From contig JACKQF010000005.1 of NCBI GenBank assembly GCA_024232965.1, positions 124,001 through 188,000 on the forward strand: DNA of 64,000 bases. The letters run 5' to 3'. Shown piece after piece: positions 41,947 to 50,132 of the stretch (within the stretch, counting starts at the first letter, position 1; the number at the start of each line of letters is the position of its first letter). Below the pieces are notes generated by a model that was not told the DNA's origin, searched no databases, and saw only the letters and a program-made list of their open reading frames with translations. This stretch comes from Verrucomicrobiaceae bacterium. GTDB lineage: Bacteria; Verrucomicrobiota; Verrucomicrobiia; Verrucomicrobiales; Verrucomicrobiaceae. A program made the position numbers and the translations under genes.

Positions 41947-43068
41947 TCAAACAACGACCGCCGCCGCGCGACTTTGCCGGATCCTATTGATGCGCTCATC
42001 CACGAATCGAACAAGCAACCATGCTGCCAAAGTCGCCAAAAACATGACACTCACCGAGTACCATGCCGAATGATAGAACCGCTCTCCAAATTGCAGCCGA
42101 ACGGGCACGCAGTTCATCCAACGGATAACCAGGATATGAACCAAGTAGACCGGATAGGAAAGCTCCCCCAAAAGACGATCCCAGCGCCATTTAGAAGTCA
42201 GACGAAACAACGCCGGTACGCCTAGGCAAGCAGTAACGAAAACTAGGGTCATCCCCCCCCGATAACTCAACGACACCAGCCACTGGAAGAGGAATATCGA
42301 CAAAAACAGCGCCCCGCAAAGCAACAACCCAGCCCAGCCAGAAAGCCAAGTAGCCTTCGCCCTCATCAATCGATACCCCAGCAAACCGAGCCCGAAAAAA
42401 CCAATTTGAAACGGGAACGCATAGTCAACCAGAAGCTCAGCCCGTGCCACTGGCACCCATAGATGCAACGTGTTGATCACGCTCACCGAAACTACAACCA
42501 ACATCACCAGCATCGACGTCCGCCACTTCACTATCCACGGTGCGACCGCATAAAAGCAGAGCTCACACGATAGCGTCCATGCATGCGGCATAATCAACGG
42601 GCGCCAACCTCGCACCGCATCCCCCCCCAACTCAGCCACATGGGGGGTCAACCCTCCGTCAGGCGACCAGGAGAATAGCGAAAACCACTCCACTCCGAGA
42701 AGTCCAGCCAGATCACCATTGTAGAGGGCCAATGTGCTCCACTGCCCACGTACAGCCATTTCATGTTGCAAGGCCAGCCAGGAGCCATCAACCGGCCACC
42801 GCGTGTATAGAACAAAACCGCTAACGACCTCCAGGATCAGCACAATCCAAAAGAGCGGATAGATCCTCAGGAATCGATTCGAGTAAAACAGCCACCGACC
42901 GCTTAGCTGATCCGCATATTTTTCAGTCAGGATCATCCCCATGTAGAAACCGGACACCACAAAAAACAACTTCACAGCCATGCCAGCACCCGCCATCGGC
43001 AACCAATCGATTGGCGCAGTGTGACCGATCACTACCGCAGCCGCAAGCAACAAGCGCAAAAAGCCCAT
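41947..43068 (-). CDS. Acyltransferase family 3 membrane protein, OafA-like
   Basis: 373 residues with about ten membrane segments. The start at 43068 gives MGFLRLLLAAAVVIGHTAP, the standard opening of the family with the catalytic histidine in VIGHT; the frame reaches 43110, but that overlaps the upstream gene. Other marks are FFVVSGFYMGMILTEKY and SNRFLRIYPLFWIVLILE. There is no C-terminal SGNH domain. These proteins move acyl (often acetyl) groups across the membrane onto sugars. This is one of three family-3 acyltransferases in the locus. Confidence 0.9.
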   Translation of the reverse strand: MGFLRLLLAAAVVIGHTAPIDWLPMAGAGMAVKLFFVVSGFYMGMILTEKYADQLSGRWLFYSNRFLRIYPLFWIVLILEVVSGFVLYTRWPVDGSWLALQHEMAVRGQWSTLALYNGDLAGLLGVEWFSLFSWSPDGGLTPHVAELGGDAVRGWRPLIMPHAWTLSCELCFYAVAPWIVKWRTSMLVMLVVVSVSVINTLHLWVPVARAELLVDYAFPFQIGFFGLGLLGYRLMRAKATWLSGWAGLLLCGALFLSIFLFQWLVSLSYRGGMTLVFVTACLGVPALFRLTSKWRWDRLLGELSYPVYLVHILVIRWMNCVPVRLQFGERFYHSAWYSVSVMFLATLAAWLLVRFVDERINRIRQSRAAAVVV

Positions 43069-43075
43069 TGCCGTT

Positions 43076-44071
43076 CTACTTGCCGCCCCCCCGCTGTGAA
43101 GCACGCCCAATCGCCATTTCCCGGACCATGACCCAAAGCCGCCGAACCCTCCACAAATGCGGGCGCTTGAGCTCTCCGCTCAAGCCGGGGAAAGGATATG
43201 ACAGCAAACCCTTGAGTTGGTGACCTAGTGCTTGATGCAAAGCCCCCGCATCCCAATACAGCATCGCAACCGTGCAATGAAACGACGAACGCACACGCAT
43301 CCAAAAACCCAAATGCCACCAAGGCATCGCCGAATCGGCTCGTGCCTTGTCGAGACATTTCCGAATCCCCGGCACCTGTTTCTCAGGGGACCCACTCATG
43401 TTTGAACCATGAAAAGTCACCGTCACCAACCGCTGGGGAACCATCCAGATCCGATGATGCCTCGCCACACGCAGCCACATGTCCCGATCCTCGCAACCCA
43501 TGCGACTGAAGGACTCGTCAAATCCCCCGCAACTCCTTAGCACATCACGGCGCACCAACACGCTGGGTGGAAATCTGCTCGCAAGCATGAGGTCCCGCCA
43601 GAGCACTTCCACAGGTTCGGAGCACTGCTGATTGAATTCTTCGGGTTCAAAAACACGTTCTTCGCCTGTCTCCACGTTCAGCACTCGCACGGCCGGACGA
43701 CAGGCCACCATCGCGCAATCAACACCGTGATCGTTCATGCATTGGAGTGCCGTCTCGAGGGCCTTCTCATGCAAAGCATCATCTGCATCCAAGAAGAACA
43801 CATGTTCCCCGTCAGCAGTAGCAATGCCTGTATTCCGAGCCCCCGCCAGCCCCTTGTTGTCCTGCCGCACGTATTTCACGTCCACAAACTCCGTCGTGGC
43901 AAACATCTCCGCGGTATTGTCAGTGGATCCATCATCCACAACGACAATCTGCACGGATGCCAACGTCTGCCGCCGCACCGAATCGATCGCATGCCGGATG
44001 AACCGCCCATAGTTATAGGTCGGAATGATCACGGAGATGATCGGCGTCATGTTTTGAGGGTCGGCAGGCAT
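43076..44071 (-). CDS. Family 2 glycosyltransferase
   Basis: 331 residues. The GT-A domain opens with ISVIIPTYNYGRFIRHAIDSV, has VVVDDGSTDNTAEM and the metal-binding DXD in HVFFLDADDALHEKAL. Acceptor-side residues follow in GFDESFSRMGCEDRDMWLRVARH, the ED motif of the inverting family-2 enzymes. No membrane segment, so it is a soluble cytoplasmic enzyme. An ATG at 44050 is a possible shorter start. The gene is followed seven bases on by the acyltransferase gene at 43068. Confidence 0.92.
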   Translation of the reverse strand: MPADPQNMTPIISVIIPTYNYGRFIRHAIDSVRRQTLASVQIVVVDDGSTDNTAEMFATTEFVDVKYVRQDNKGLAGARNTGIATADGEHVFFLDADDALHEKALETALQCMNDHGVDCAMVACRPAVRVLNVETGEERVFEPEEFNQQCSEPVEVLWRDLMLASRFPPSVLVRRDVLRSCGGFDESFSRMGCEDRDMWLRVARHHRIWMVPQRLVTVTFHGSNMSGSPEKQVPGIRKCLDKARADSAMPWWHLGFWMRVRSSFHCTVAMLYWDAGALHQALGHQLKGLLSYPFPGLSGELKRPHLWRVRRLWVMVREMAIGRASQRGGGK

Positions 44072-44078
44072 TCAGGGC

Positions 44079-44828
44079 TTAGACAGACGGCTTGGTCGCC
44101 TCCATAACCAGAGTCTCCAGCATCAAAAAGCCAGGAGGCATGCGCGACTCATTCTCCAAATCACGCAAATCGTCGTGATCACTAGCATTCAGCGTGCAGC
44201 GGACCACACCTGAGAATCCGGCTAGCTTGAGTTGCTCTCCCAGCGTGGCTTCATCGTAGACAAACCGGTGTCCCCAATCGCGCACAAAGTTGTTCATCAC
44301 CACCACGGCATCCAAACCCGGTGCCCAAGGGATGTGACGATCCACAGACCATTTCATGTAGGCCTGATGCAAGTCATCACCGGGTTTGGCCACAAGGTTG
44401 ATCAGAAAGTGAATATTCGGGGTGGCCACGCGCACGACCCCACCAGGTTTCGCGATTCGGAAACACTCCTTCAGCATCGCCGCCCCCTGCTCCCACGACA
44501 GATGCTCAATCATGTGTTCCGTAAAGATCCGGTCAAAACTGCCATCAGCGAAGACCAGTGGCAGCCGAACATCCACCAGCATGACATCCGCAGCGCCGGG
44601 AAAGAGATCCGAGTTCAGCCAGTCCGCCCGTGGATTCTTGCCGCACCCCAACTGTAGGCGCCTCACGCCATGTTCCTTCGCTAGGTATTCAGCAAGGATC
44701 CGACGATCTACTCCGGTAACCCAACGCTTCAGCCTCATCCAAGAGTAGCCAAAGAAGTTCCGCAGCATCTCAACGGCGCCGCGCAACTCGCGATCAGGGT
44801 CCATCCATCTCAGCAATTGAGTCTTCAT
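44079..44828 (-). CDS. SAM-dependent methyltransferase-like protein
   Basis: 249 residues. The ATG at 44828 overlaps the upstream TGA, and the longer frame to 45047 runs inside that gene, so this start is well supported. The core has RRLQLGCGKNPRADWLNSDLFPG, FADGSFDRIFTEHMIEHLSWEQG and IAKPGGVVRVATPNIHFL, the type-11 methyltransferase pattern often found in glycan loci, with the GCG(K/S)(N/H) variant of the SAM loop. The substrate is unknown; repeat-unit methylation or a non-catalytic partner role are both possible. Confidence 0.82.
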   Translation of the reverse strand: MKTQLLRWMDPDRELRGAVEMLRNFFGYSWMRLKRWVTGVDRRILAEYLAKEHGVRRLQLGCGKNPRADWLNSDLFPGAADVMLVDVRLPLVFADGSFDRIFTEHMIEHLSWEQGAAMLKECFRIAKPGGVVRVATPNIHFLINLVAKPGDDLHQAYMKWSVDRHIPWAPGLDAVVVMNNFVRDWGHRFVYDEATLGEQLKLAGFSGVVRCTLNASDHDDLRDLENESRMPPGFLMLETLVMEATKPSV

Positions 44829-45685
44829 CCGTTCTTCTTTGAGTTTTTTCCCGTGAGTTTCTTCCAAAACCGCTGCGCCGCATAAAGTACCCGAGCACCG
44901 TGGTATACCGCCAGATGCTTCATTGAAAAGCTGCCCACCATTGTGGTTCGCGATGCTTTCAAATGGCCCGCCCAGCGCTGTAACCAGGGGTTGCGGCCAT
45001 GCAGCATCACCACCTTGCCTCCTCCAGGGATCAAAAAAGGCACCCAACTAACAGTGTTGAATTGGGGCGGAACCACGTGAAAATCCACCACTCCTTCAAA
45101 CAAAGTCAGACGCAATGCCGGTTGATCGTTCACCGTGAATTGGGCCGTATGCTGCTCGTAGTTCTCCTGCCAACGTTGAATGAAATTCACCACCGCAGGA
45201 CACCGTCGGAAGGCTAGAAATCCGCTATTAAAGTAACCAAACGCCTCTGGAATAGCCGCAAAGGGCATCTCCTTTTCCTCAAAGGCATAGTCCCGGGTAA
45301 TGAATACAGGGGTAACAAGCACCTCAAACTTCTCCAACAGGTCAAATACGCCAGAAAGCGAGCCACACACCCAAGTGTCAGAATCCAAAAACAAGGTCCT
45401 CTCAAAGGGCGATCGCAACAGAGGCTGAATCTTCCGATAATAGGCGACGCGATCCAGAGCTAGATAACTTTCGCTTTGCACCTCACCCTTCTCTTCAAAA
45501 GGCAACACCACGTCAAATATCTCACCCGGTTCTTCTGGCTGATCAGTGACGATGCAGATTTTGAGCCCCGGATTACTGGTCTTCACAGAGCCGGCAGAAC
45601 GGCGCGCCTCCTCAAGATAGGGAGCACCAAAGGCCAAATAAAGAACGCCGACAGATGATGAGGAATCCATGCTCAGGTGAACCAT
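44825..45685 (-). CDS. Glycosyltransferase-like protein of the nucleotide-diphospho-sugar transferase type
   Basis: 286 residues. The N-terminal part shows VGVLYLAFGAPYLEEARRSAGSV and KICIVTDQPEEPG; RTLFLDSDTWVCGSL contains the DXD-like metal site seen in GT-8-like and related enzymes, and AFGYFNSGFLAFRRCPAVVNFIQRW is the usual acceptor-side motif. No membrane segment. A shorter start at 45670 (MDSSSSVG) is equally plausible because it lies two bases after the upstream stop. The gene is followed by an ATGA overlap with the methyltransferase at 44828. Confidence 0.8.
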   Translation of the reverse strand: MVHLSMDSSSSVGVLYLAFGAPYLEEARRSAGSVKTSNPGLKICIVTDQPEEPGEIFDVVLPFEEKGEVQSESYLALDRVAYYRKIQPLLRSPFERTLFLDSDTWVCGSLSGVFDLLEKFEVLVTPVFITRDYAFEEKEMPFAAIPEAFGYFNSGFLAFRRCPAVVNFIQRWQENYEQHTAQFTVNDQPALRLTLFEGVVDFHVVPPQFNTVSWVPFLIPGGGKVVMLHGRNPWLQRWAGHLKASRTTMVGSFSMKHLAVYHGARVLYAAQRFWKKLTGKNSKKNG

Positions 45686-46800
45686 TGATGACTCGTCAGC
45701 CTGCGCCCCAGACGGATGGCCGGCATCTCTACCACGTAATAAAGGACCAACGCCAGTCCCACCGTCAGCCCGGCGATGACGACGAGCATGACCGGCAGAG
45801 GCAGCATCAAGGTACCGTCCTGCCAGAGCTTCCGCATGCCACTCATGATGGGGTAATGGAGGATGTAGATCGCATACGACAGATCCACCCGCAAGACACG
45901 CTGAATTCGCTCAAAAACCCCGCCAAAAGGCGTCCAGAATGCCGCACACACCACCAGACCAGCAGCTCCACAAGCGCAGAGGTAATAGCTCAACCACTTA
46001 CTTGGCAAATCGTAGCGCAGCGATACGGCGCAATACAACAGTATGCTCATAACGGCCACCAGAGCCCACACTGGCTGCTTCAATCGGGACCAAAAATCCA
46101 CAGGCACACGCGCAATCATTGCTCCCAAACCAAATTGGCCCAGCAACGCCGCAGTCCCAACCACATGAGTGTCAAGCCATGCACTGCCAAAAATGAGAAA
46201 GGCGAGCAAACCGATGGCGATCGGCAACCGAGCACGCAACAGCACCCAGGCCAAAAAAGGAAAAACCATGGCTACCTTTGCTTCGGACATCAATGTCCAA
46301 ACCGGAGGAATCGCAAAATCGGACTCCATGCCAGGTACCACCAGAGTCATTTGCAAGAGCCACTGGCGGAGTTGCAACCCCTCACCACTCAGGAAAGTAG
46401 ATGGCATCTCCGGCGGCTTCACGAACCCGCCGTGACGCTGAACCCAAACGAGGACGCAGAATCCCAAAACAAGCGCAGACCAATAGACAGGGTAAAGACG
46501 CAATACGCGCCGGATGCCGAATTTAACGTATCCGCCAAAAGAGGGAGGATCGCGCCGCAAGGACAACGCCAAAACATATCCGCTGAGCACAAAGAACAGG
46601 GTGACCGCCCCCTTCGCGTCGAACACCCAACCCGTCAGGTACGGGGGGAGGATGTAGTCAAACATCACAGCAAAATGCTGACCAAAGACGATCAAGGCCG
46701 CAGTAAGCCTTAGAGCGTCCAGCGCCAGAATACGTAATGCCTTTTTGTCTCCAGTTTTCTCGTCTGCCATGTTCTCGACTTTCTTAACTCGCTCAGGCAT
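45673..46800 (-). CDS. Acyltransferase family 3 membrane protein, OafA-like
   Basis: About 375 residues with ten membrane segments. LRILALDALRLTAALIVFGQHFAV carries the family opening with the catalytic histidine in FGQH; KGAVTLFFVLSGYVLALSLRR and YVKFGIRRVLRLYPVYWSALVLG follow. The end is a long hydrophobic region without an SGNH domain. The start could be 46800 (overlapping the flippase stop by 8 bases) or 46770 (MADEKTG, with AAGAAAG upstream). It is the second of three family-3 acyltransferases in the operon and probably acylates sugars of the exported glycan. Confidence 0.9.
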   Translation of the reverse strand: MPERVKKVENMADEKTGDKKALRILALDALRLTAALIVFGQHFAVMFDYILPPYLTGWVFDAKGAVTLFFVLSGYVLALSLRRDPPSFGGYVKFGIRRVLRLYPVYWSALVLGFCVLVWVQRHGGFVKPPEMPSTFLSGEGLQLRQWLLQMTLVVPGMESDFAIPPVWTLMSEAKVAMVFPFLAWVLLRARLPIAIGLLAFLIFGSAWLDTHVVGTAALLGQFGLGAMIARVPVDFWSRLKQPVWALVAVMSILLYCAVSLRYDLPSKWLSYYLCACGAAGLVVCAAFWTPFGGVFERIQRVLRVDLSYAIYILHYPIMSGMRKLWQDGTLMLPLPVMLVVIAGLTVGLALVLYYVVEMPAIRLGRRLTSHQWFT

Positions 46801-48325
46801 CGTTCGCCACCACTCGATTGCCAAATCCGAGCACCCTCATCACCTCTGCACGCTCCAATCGTGAGAATCCAGTACACCAAATGGCAATCATCAAAAGAAT
46901 CCCATCCACCACACCATGACCCACCAGTTCGACGTAAGTCGTAGGGGGGTAGGTCCTTGCAAGCCACCAAACGGCTAGGGCAGCAGGCAGCAGGTGCAGC
47001 AGCGGCCGCACGATGATTTGCGTCCAATACGATCCGAGCGGAATCATCGCCGCACGAGCCGCCAACACCGGCCAAATCAGCAACGCAGTGATCCCCAGTT
47101 CCGCCGCAGTCGCCATCACCACCCCCGGCATCCCGGCGAACCGAACCAAAATCAAACTACCCACAAGATTAAATACTGCTCCAACCAAAGAAACCGTCGC
47201 GATGACGCCGTGGCGATTCAAAGAACCCAGAAACGGTCCGACTGGGTATTGCATCAACATTAGAGCATAAGAGGGTGCCAAAATGCGCAGCACAAAATGC
47301 GAATCCTCAAACCCAGGGCCTAGCCAGCGGTCAATGAATGGCGGGCCCAATACAAAGATCACCACACCGCCAGCCAGAGCCAAATGCGCACTGAATCGCA
47401 GCGTGCCCAACAACCGTCCCGCCGCTCCACCTTCTCCATCGCGAGCATGCACACGGGAGAACGCCGCCAAAAAATGCCCGCCAAAAAGGGCATTCATCAC
47501 GTCCACGAACATCATAATCAGGCGAGAACCCACCGCATAGTGAGTCACCGCAACGGCATTCAACGCACCACCCACCACCTGCACATCGATTCGCTCCCGA
47601 AGAGCCGCCGCCATGACCGCCAAGAAATGCTTCCCGGCGAAACCCCGAATCTCCCGACGCTGCTCCAAAGCAAGATCGCTCGCAGCTTCCACCTCAGACG
47701 TCGGCACAAATTTCCGCCCCTGAAAAAAGAGCAAGGTCTGCTCCACCGCAATCCCTGCTAACCAAGCCATGATCAATCGCGTAACGGACGCCTCGCCAGC
47801 CAGCACAAAAAAAACCAAAACCGAATAGACCATCACGCGCGCCATGCTGGCGATGATGATGCGGTGGTATTGCACGTGGCTCTTGATCAGCGCGGAGTAG
47901 ATGCGCAGAAAAAACGTGCCCCCGAAAGCCACACCACCAAACCCCAGCACCCAGCGCGCATCCTGCTGCAACGCAGGATCATCCACAAACCAAGGAGCCA
48001 AGGCAGCCCCCAACAGCGCCACACCCACGGCCACTGCACCGATGCGCGCATACAGGGCCTTAAAGTGTCGATACAAGCTAACGGATTCGCCTTGCCGATC
48101 CGCCGCACTTGCACGCCCCAGGTAACGCACGGCCGTGTTCGAAAGCCCAAGATCCAGCAGATCTAGATATCCGATGAGGGCGGTCAACACCACCCACACT
48201 CCGTAGCCATCCTTGCCCAATCGCCCAATTAGATAAGGCGAAACCACAAGAACCGTCCCAAACTTCAGGACATAGTCCAGGAGGTTCAGCACGGAGGCAG
48301 TTCCTAATTTTCGCTTTAGCGACAT
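46793..48325 (-). CDS. wzx: Polysaccharide flippase, Wzx-like
   Basis: 510 residues with about twelve to fourteen membrane segments. It opens MSLKRKLGTASVLNLLDYVLKFGTVLVVSPYLIGRLGKDGYGVWVVLTAL, typical of the polysaccharide-biosynthesis (MVF/Wzx) exporters that flip lipid-linked repeat units across the inner membrane. The ATG at 48325 shares a base with the upstream TAA (TAATG), which fixes the start; the frame to 48391 is not needed. It is the only flippase in the locus, and together with the Wzy-like protein at 32872 it supports a Wzx/Wzy-dependent route. Confidence 0.92.
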   Translation of the reverse strand: MSLKRKLGTASVLNLLDYVLKFGTVLVVSPYLIGRLGKDGYGVWVVLTALIGYLDLLDLGLSNTAVRYLGRASAADRQGESVSLYRHFKALYARIGAVAVGVALLGAALAPWFVDDPALQQDARWVLGFGGVAFGGTFFLRIYSALIKSHVQYHRIIIASMARVMVYSVLVFFVLAGEASVTRLIMAWLAGIAVEQTLLFFQGRKFVPTSEVEAASDLALEQRREIRGFAGKHFLAVMAAALRERIDVQVVGGALNAVAVTHYAVGSRLIMMFVDVMNALFGGHFLAAFSRVHARDGEGGAAGRLLGTLRFSAHLALAGGVVIFVLGPPFIDRWLGPGFEDSHFVLRILAPSYALMLMQYPVGPFLGSLNRHGVIATVSLVGAVFNLVGSLILVRFAGMPGVVMATAAELGITALLIWPVLAARAAMIPLGSYWTQIIVRPLLHLLPAALAVWWLARTYPPTTYVELVGHGVVDGILLMIAIWCTGFSRLERAEVMRVLGFGNRVVANDA

Positions 48326-48981
48326 TATGCCTGTGGCAGGAACACGAACCAGGAGGGAAACTCCATTTCTAACGAGACCGTCAGCGGCCAACCCTTGGTC
48401 TTCACGAATTCATCCACTGCCTTTTTGACTCCAAATTGGCAGTTATCGATGAATCCATCTAGATAGTCGTGACCGCACAATAACCCGCCGGGCTTCACCT
48501 TTGGCAGCCAAGCGTGGATATCATCGCGCACTGCTTCATAGTGGTGTTGTCCGTCAATATAAACGAAGTCCAGACTCCCGTTCGCAAAGTCACCAGCAGC
48601 ATCCAGCGAAGTCTTGCGGACGAATTCCACCTTATCGCCAAACTTTGCCAGACGGGCCTTTGCAAATGCCATGATCTTGTCCTGCTCATCCTGAGGGCGG
48701 TTAGCCATATCGACGTACTCGTCCTTCGGAAATTCACGCCACGGATCCACGCAGTGATACTTTGCACCTCCCCACCCCCCCAGGACGATCTCGGAGAAAG
48801 TGGCCTTGCATACCCCGATCTCCACCCCGCTGCCACGTAGGTTTCGAATGTTGAGCAGCAGAGGCAGGTCATCCCGACTAGCCAAGACAGGAGGGTTGGC
48901 GGCTAGACGTTGCATTCGCATCTCGTTGGGAATCGCACGCAGGCTGGCATAGGCTTTGGTTAATCCAGATAGTAAGTTCAT
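48325..48981 (-). CDS. Class I SAM-dependent methyltransferase, Methyltransf_24 type
   Basis: 218 residues. The SAM loop is SGVEIGVCKATFSEIVLGG, followed by YHCVDPWREFPKDEY; the later SLDFVYIDGQHHYEAVRDDIHAWLPKVKPGGLLCGHDYLDG is the signature of the group that includes glycan and macrocin-type O-methyltransferases, where the Asp/His residues bind a metal ion. A sugar-modifying role is likely given its place between a glycosyltransferase and the flippase. Its start is chained to the glycosyltransferase stop by an ATGA overlap. Confidence 0.88.
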   Translation of the reverse strand: MNLLSGLTKAYASLRAIPNEMRMQRLAANPPVLASRDDLPLLLNIRNLRGSGVEIGVCKATFSEIVLGGWGGAKYHCVDPWREFPKDEYVDMANRPQDEQDKIMAFAKARLAKFGDKVEFVRKTSLDAAGDFANGSLDFVYIDGQHHYEAVRDDIHAWLPKVKPGGLLCGHDYLDGFIDNCQFGVKKAVDEFVKTKGWPLTVSLEMEFPSWFVFLPQA

Positions 48982-50132
48982 GACAAAAGGCTTCTATAAT
49001 AGGTTTCGTTTCGCGAGATCCAACCCGGCAGATCAAACCGCGCCAACACACTCTGACGTGCCGCAGCCCCCATAGGTTCGGCGACGTCCCGTCGCTCCAA
49101 CAGTTGGCTCAAGCAACCCGTTAAATCGTCAACGGAATGGGGATCGCACAATAATCCTGTCACCCCATGCTCGATCAACTCGGGGCCCGGACCGTATTTT
49201 GAAAAAACTGTCGGACGCCCCACAGCCATCGCTTCCAGGGCGGCAATGCCGAAGGTTTCCATGAAGGATGGGTAACAGCAAACAGCAGCCTTCCTCAACC
49301 ATTGCAACGTCTCACCGCGCAGCAGACGGCCGACGAACTCTACTCGCGACTGGAATTTCTGATCCACCTTTGCCTTCAGACCCTCAATGTAGGGATCCCC
49401 ACCGGGGCATGCTCCGACCACCGCAAGACGGGCGTTTGGATTCAGTGCAAAGACGCGATTCATCGCTTCCATGAGTGGCTCGATTCCTTTCCGCTGGCAC
49501 ACAGTGTTAACAAACACGACCAACCCCTCTTCCACTTCATTCATTCCTCCAGGACTGAAAAATTCGGTATCCACGGCATTGTAAACAACCTGAAACGGCC
49601 GATCAGCAATACCGGCAAGCTCCATCGTCTTTTCCGCAGCGTACCGAGATACCGAAGCAATATGCGACGCCTTGCGCAACGCATTGATCTCATGCCCAGC
49701 TTCAAACAACTGACGTTGCCGGCCGAGCTCCGCATCAAAAAAGACATTGGAGCCCCGCACCTTAACCACTGAAGGCACACCTTCCAGAGCTCCCATCGAC
49801 AGCCAGCCATTGTAGTCCGACGCTTCCACCAATGATACAGCATTCCGCCGGGTCACCTCCCTCAGGACACGCTTGACGCGCAACCGTTCTTCAATCCCTC
49901 CCCATCGAGTTCCCAGAACCTTCCACGCACGCGGGAGACGATGCACGGTCAGCAGTCCCTCTGTCTCATCGACACGCCTCGGAATTGGGCGAGTCACACT
50001 GGGCGCCACCACGGTCACTCGGTGCCCCTTGGCCACTAGTCCCCGCGCCAGATCGTGATAGGACGATCCCGTCCCCCCGTGCGGTGCGGGAGGGAACTCC
50101 TCGCAGACGATCGCTAAGTGAAGAGAATTCAT
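48978..50132 (-). CDS. Family 4 glycosyltransferase
   Basis: 384 residues from the ATG at 50132, which overlaps the asparagine-synthase stop (ATGA). The GT-B layout has LHLAIVCEEFPPAPHGGTGSSYHDLARGL at the start, FVNTVCQRKGIEPLMEAMNRV in the middle and CCYPSFMETFGIAALEAMAVGRPTVFSK as the donor loop with the two glutamates. It should transfer a hexose-type residue onto the repeat unit in the cytoplasm; the sugar is unknown. Confidence 0.92.
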   Translation of the reverse strand: MNSLHLAIVCEEFPPAPHGGTGSSYHDLARGLVAKGHRVTVVAPSVTRPIPRRVDETEGLLTVHRLPRAWKVLGTRWGGIEERLRVKRVLREVTRRNAVSLVEASDYNGWLSMGALEGVPSVVKVRGSNVFFDAELGRQRQLFEAGHEINALRKASHIASVSRYAAEKTMELAGIADRPFQVVYNAVDTEFFSPGGMNEVEEGLVVFVNTVCQRKGIEPLMEAMNRVFALNPNARLAVVGACPGGDPYIEGLKAKVDQKFQSRVEFVGRLLRGETLQWLRKAAVCCYPSFMETFGIAALEAMAVGRPTVFSKYGPGPELIEHGVTGLLCDPHSVDDLTGCLSQLLERRDVAEPMGAAARQSVLARFDLPGWISRNETYYRSLLS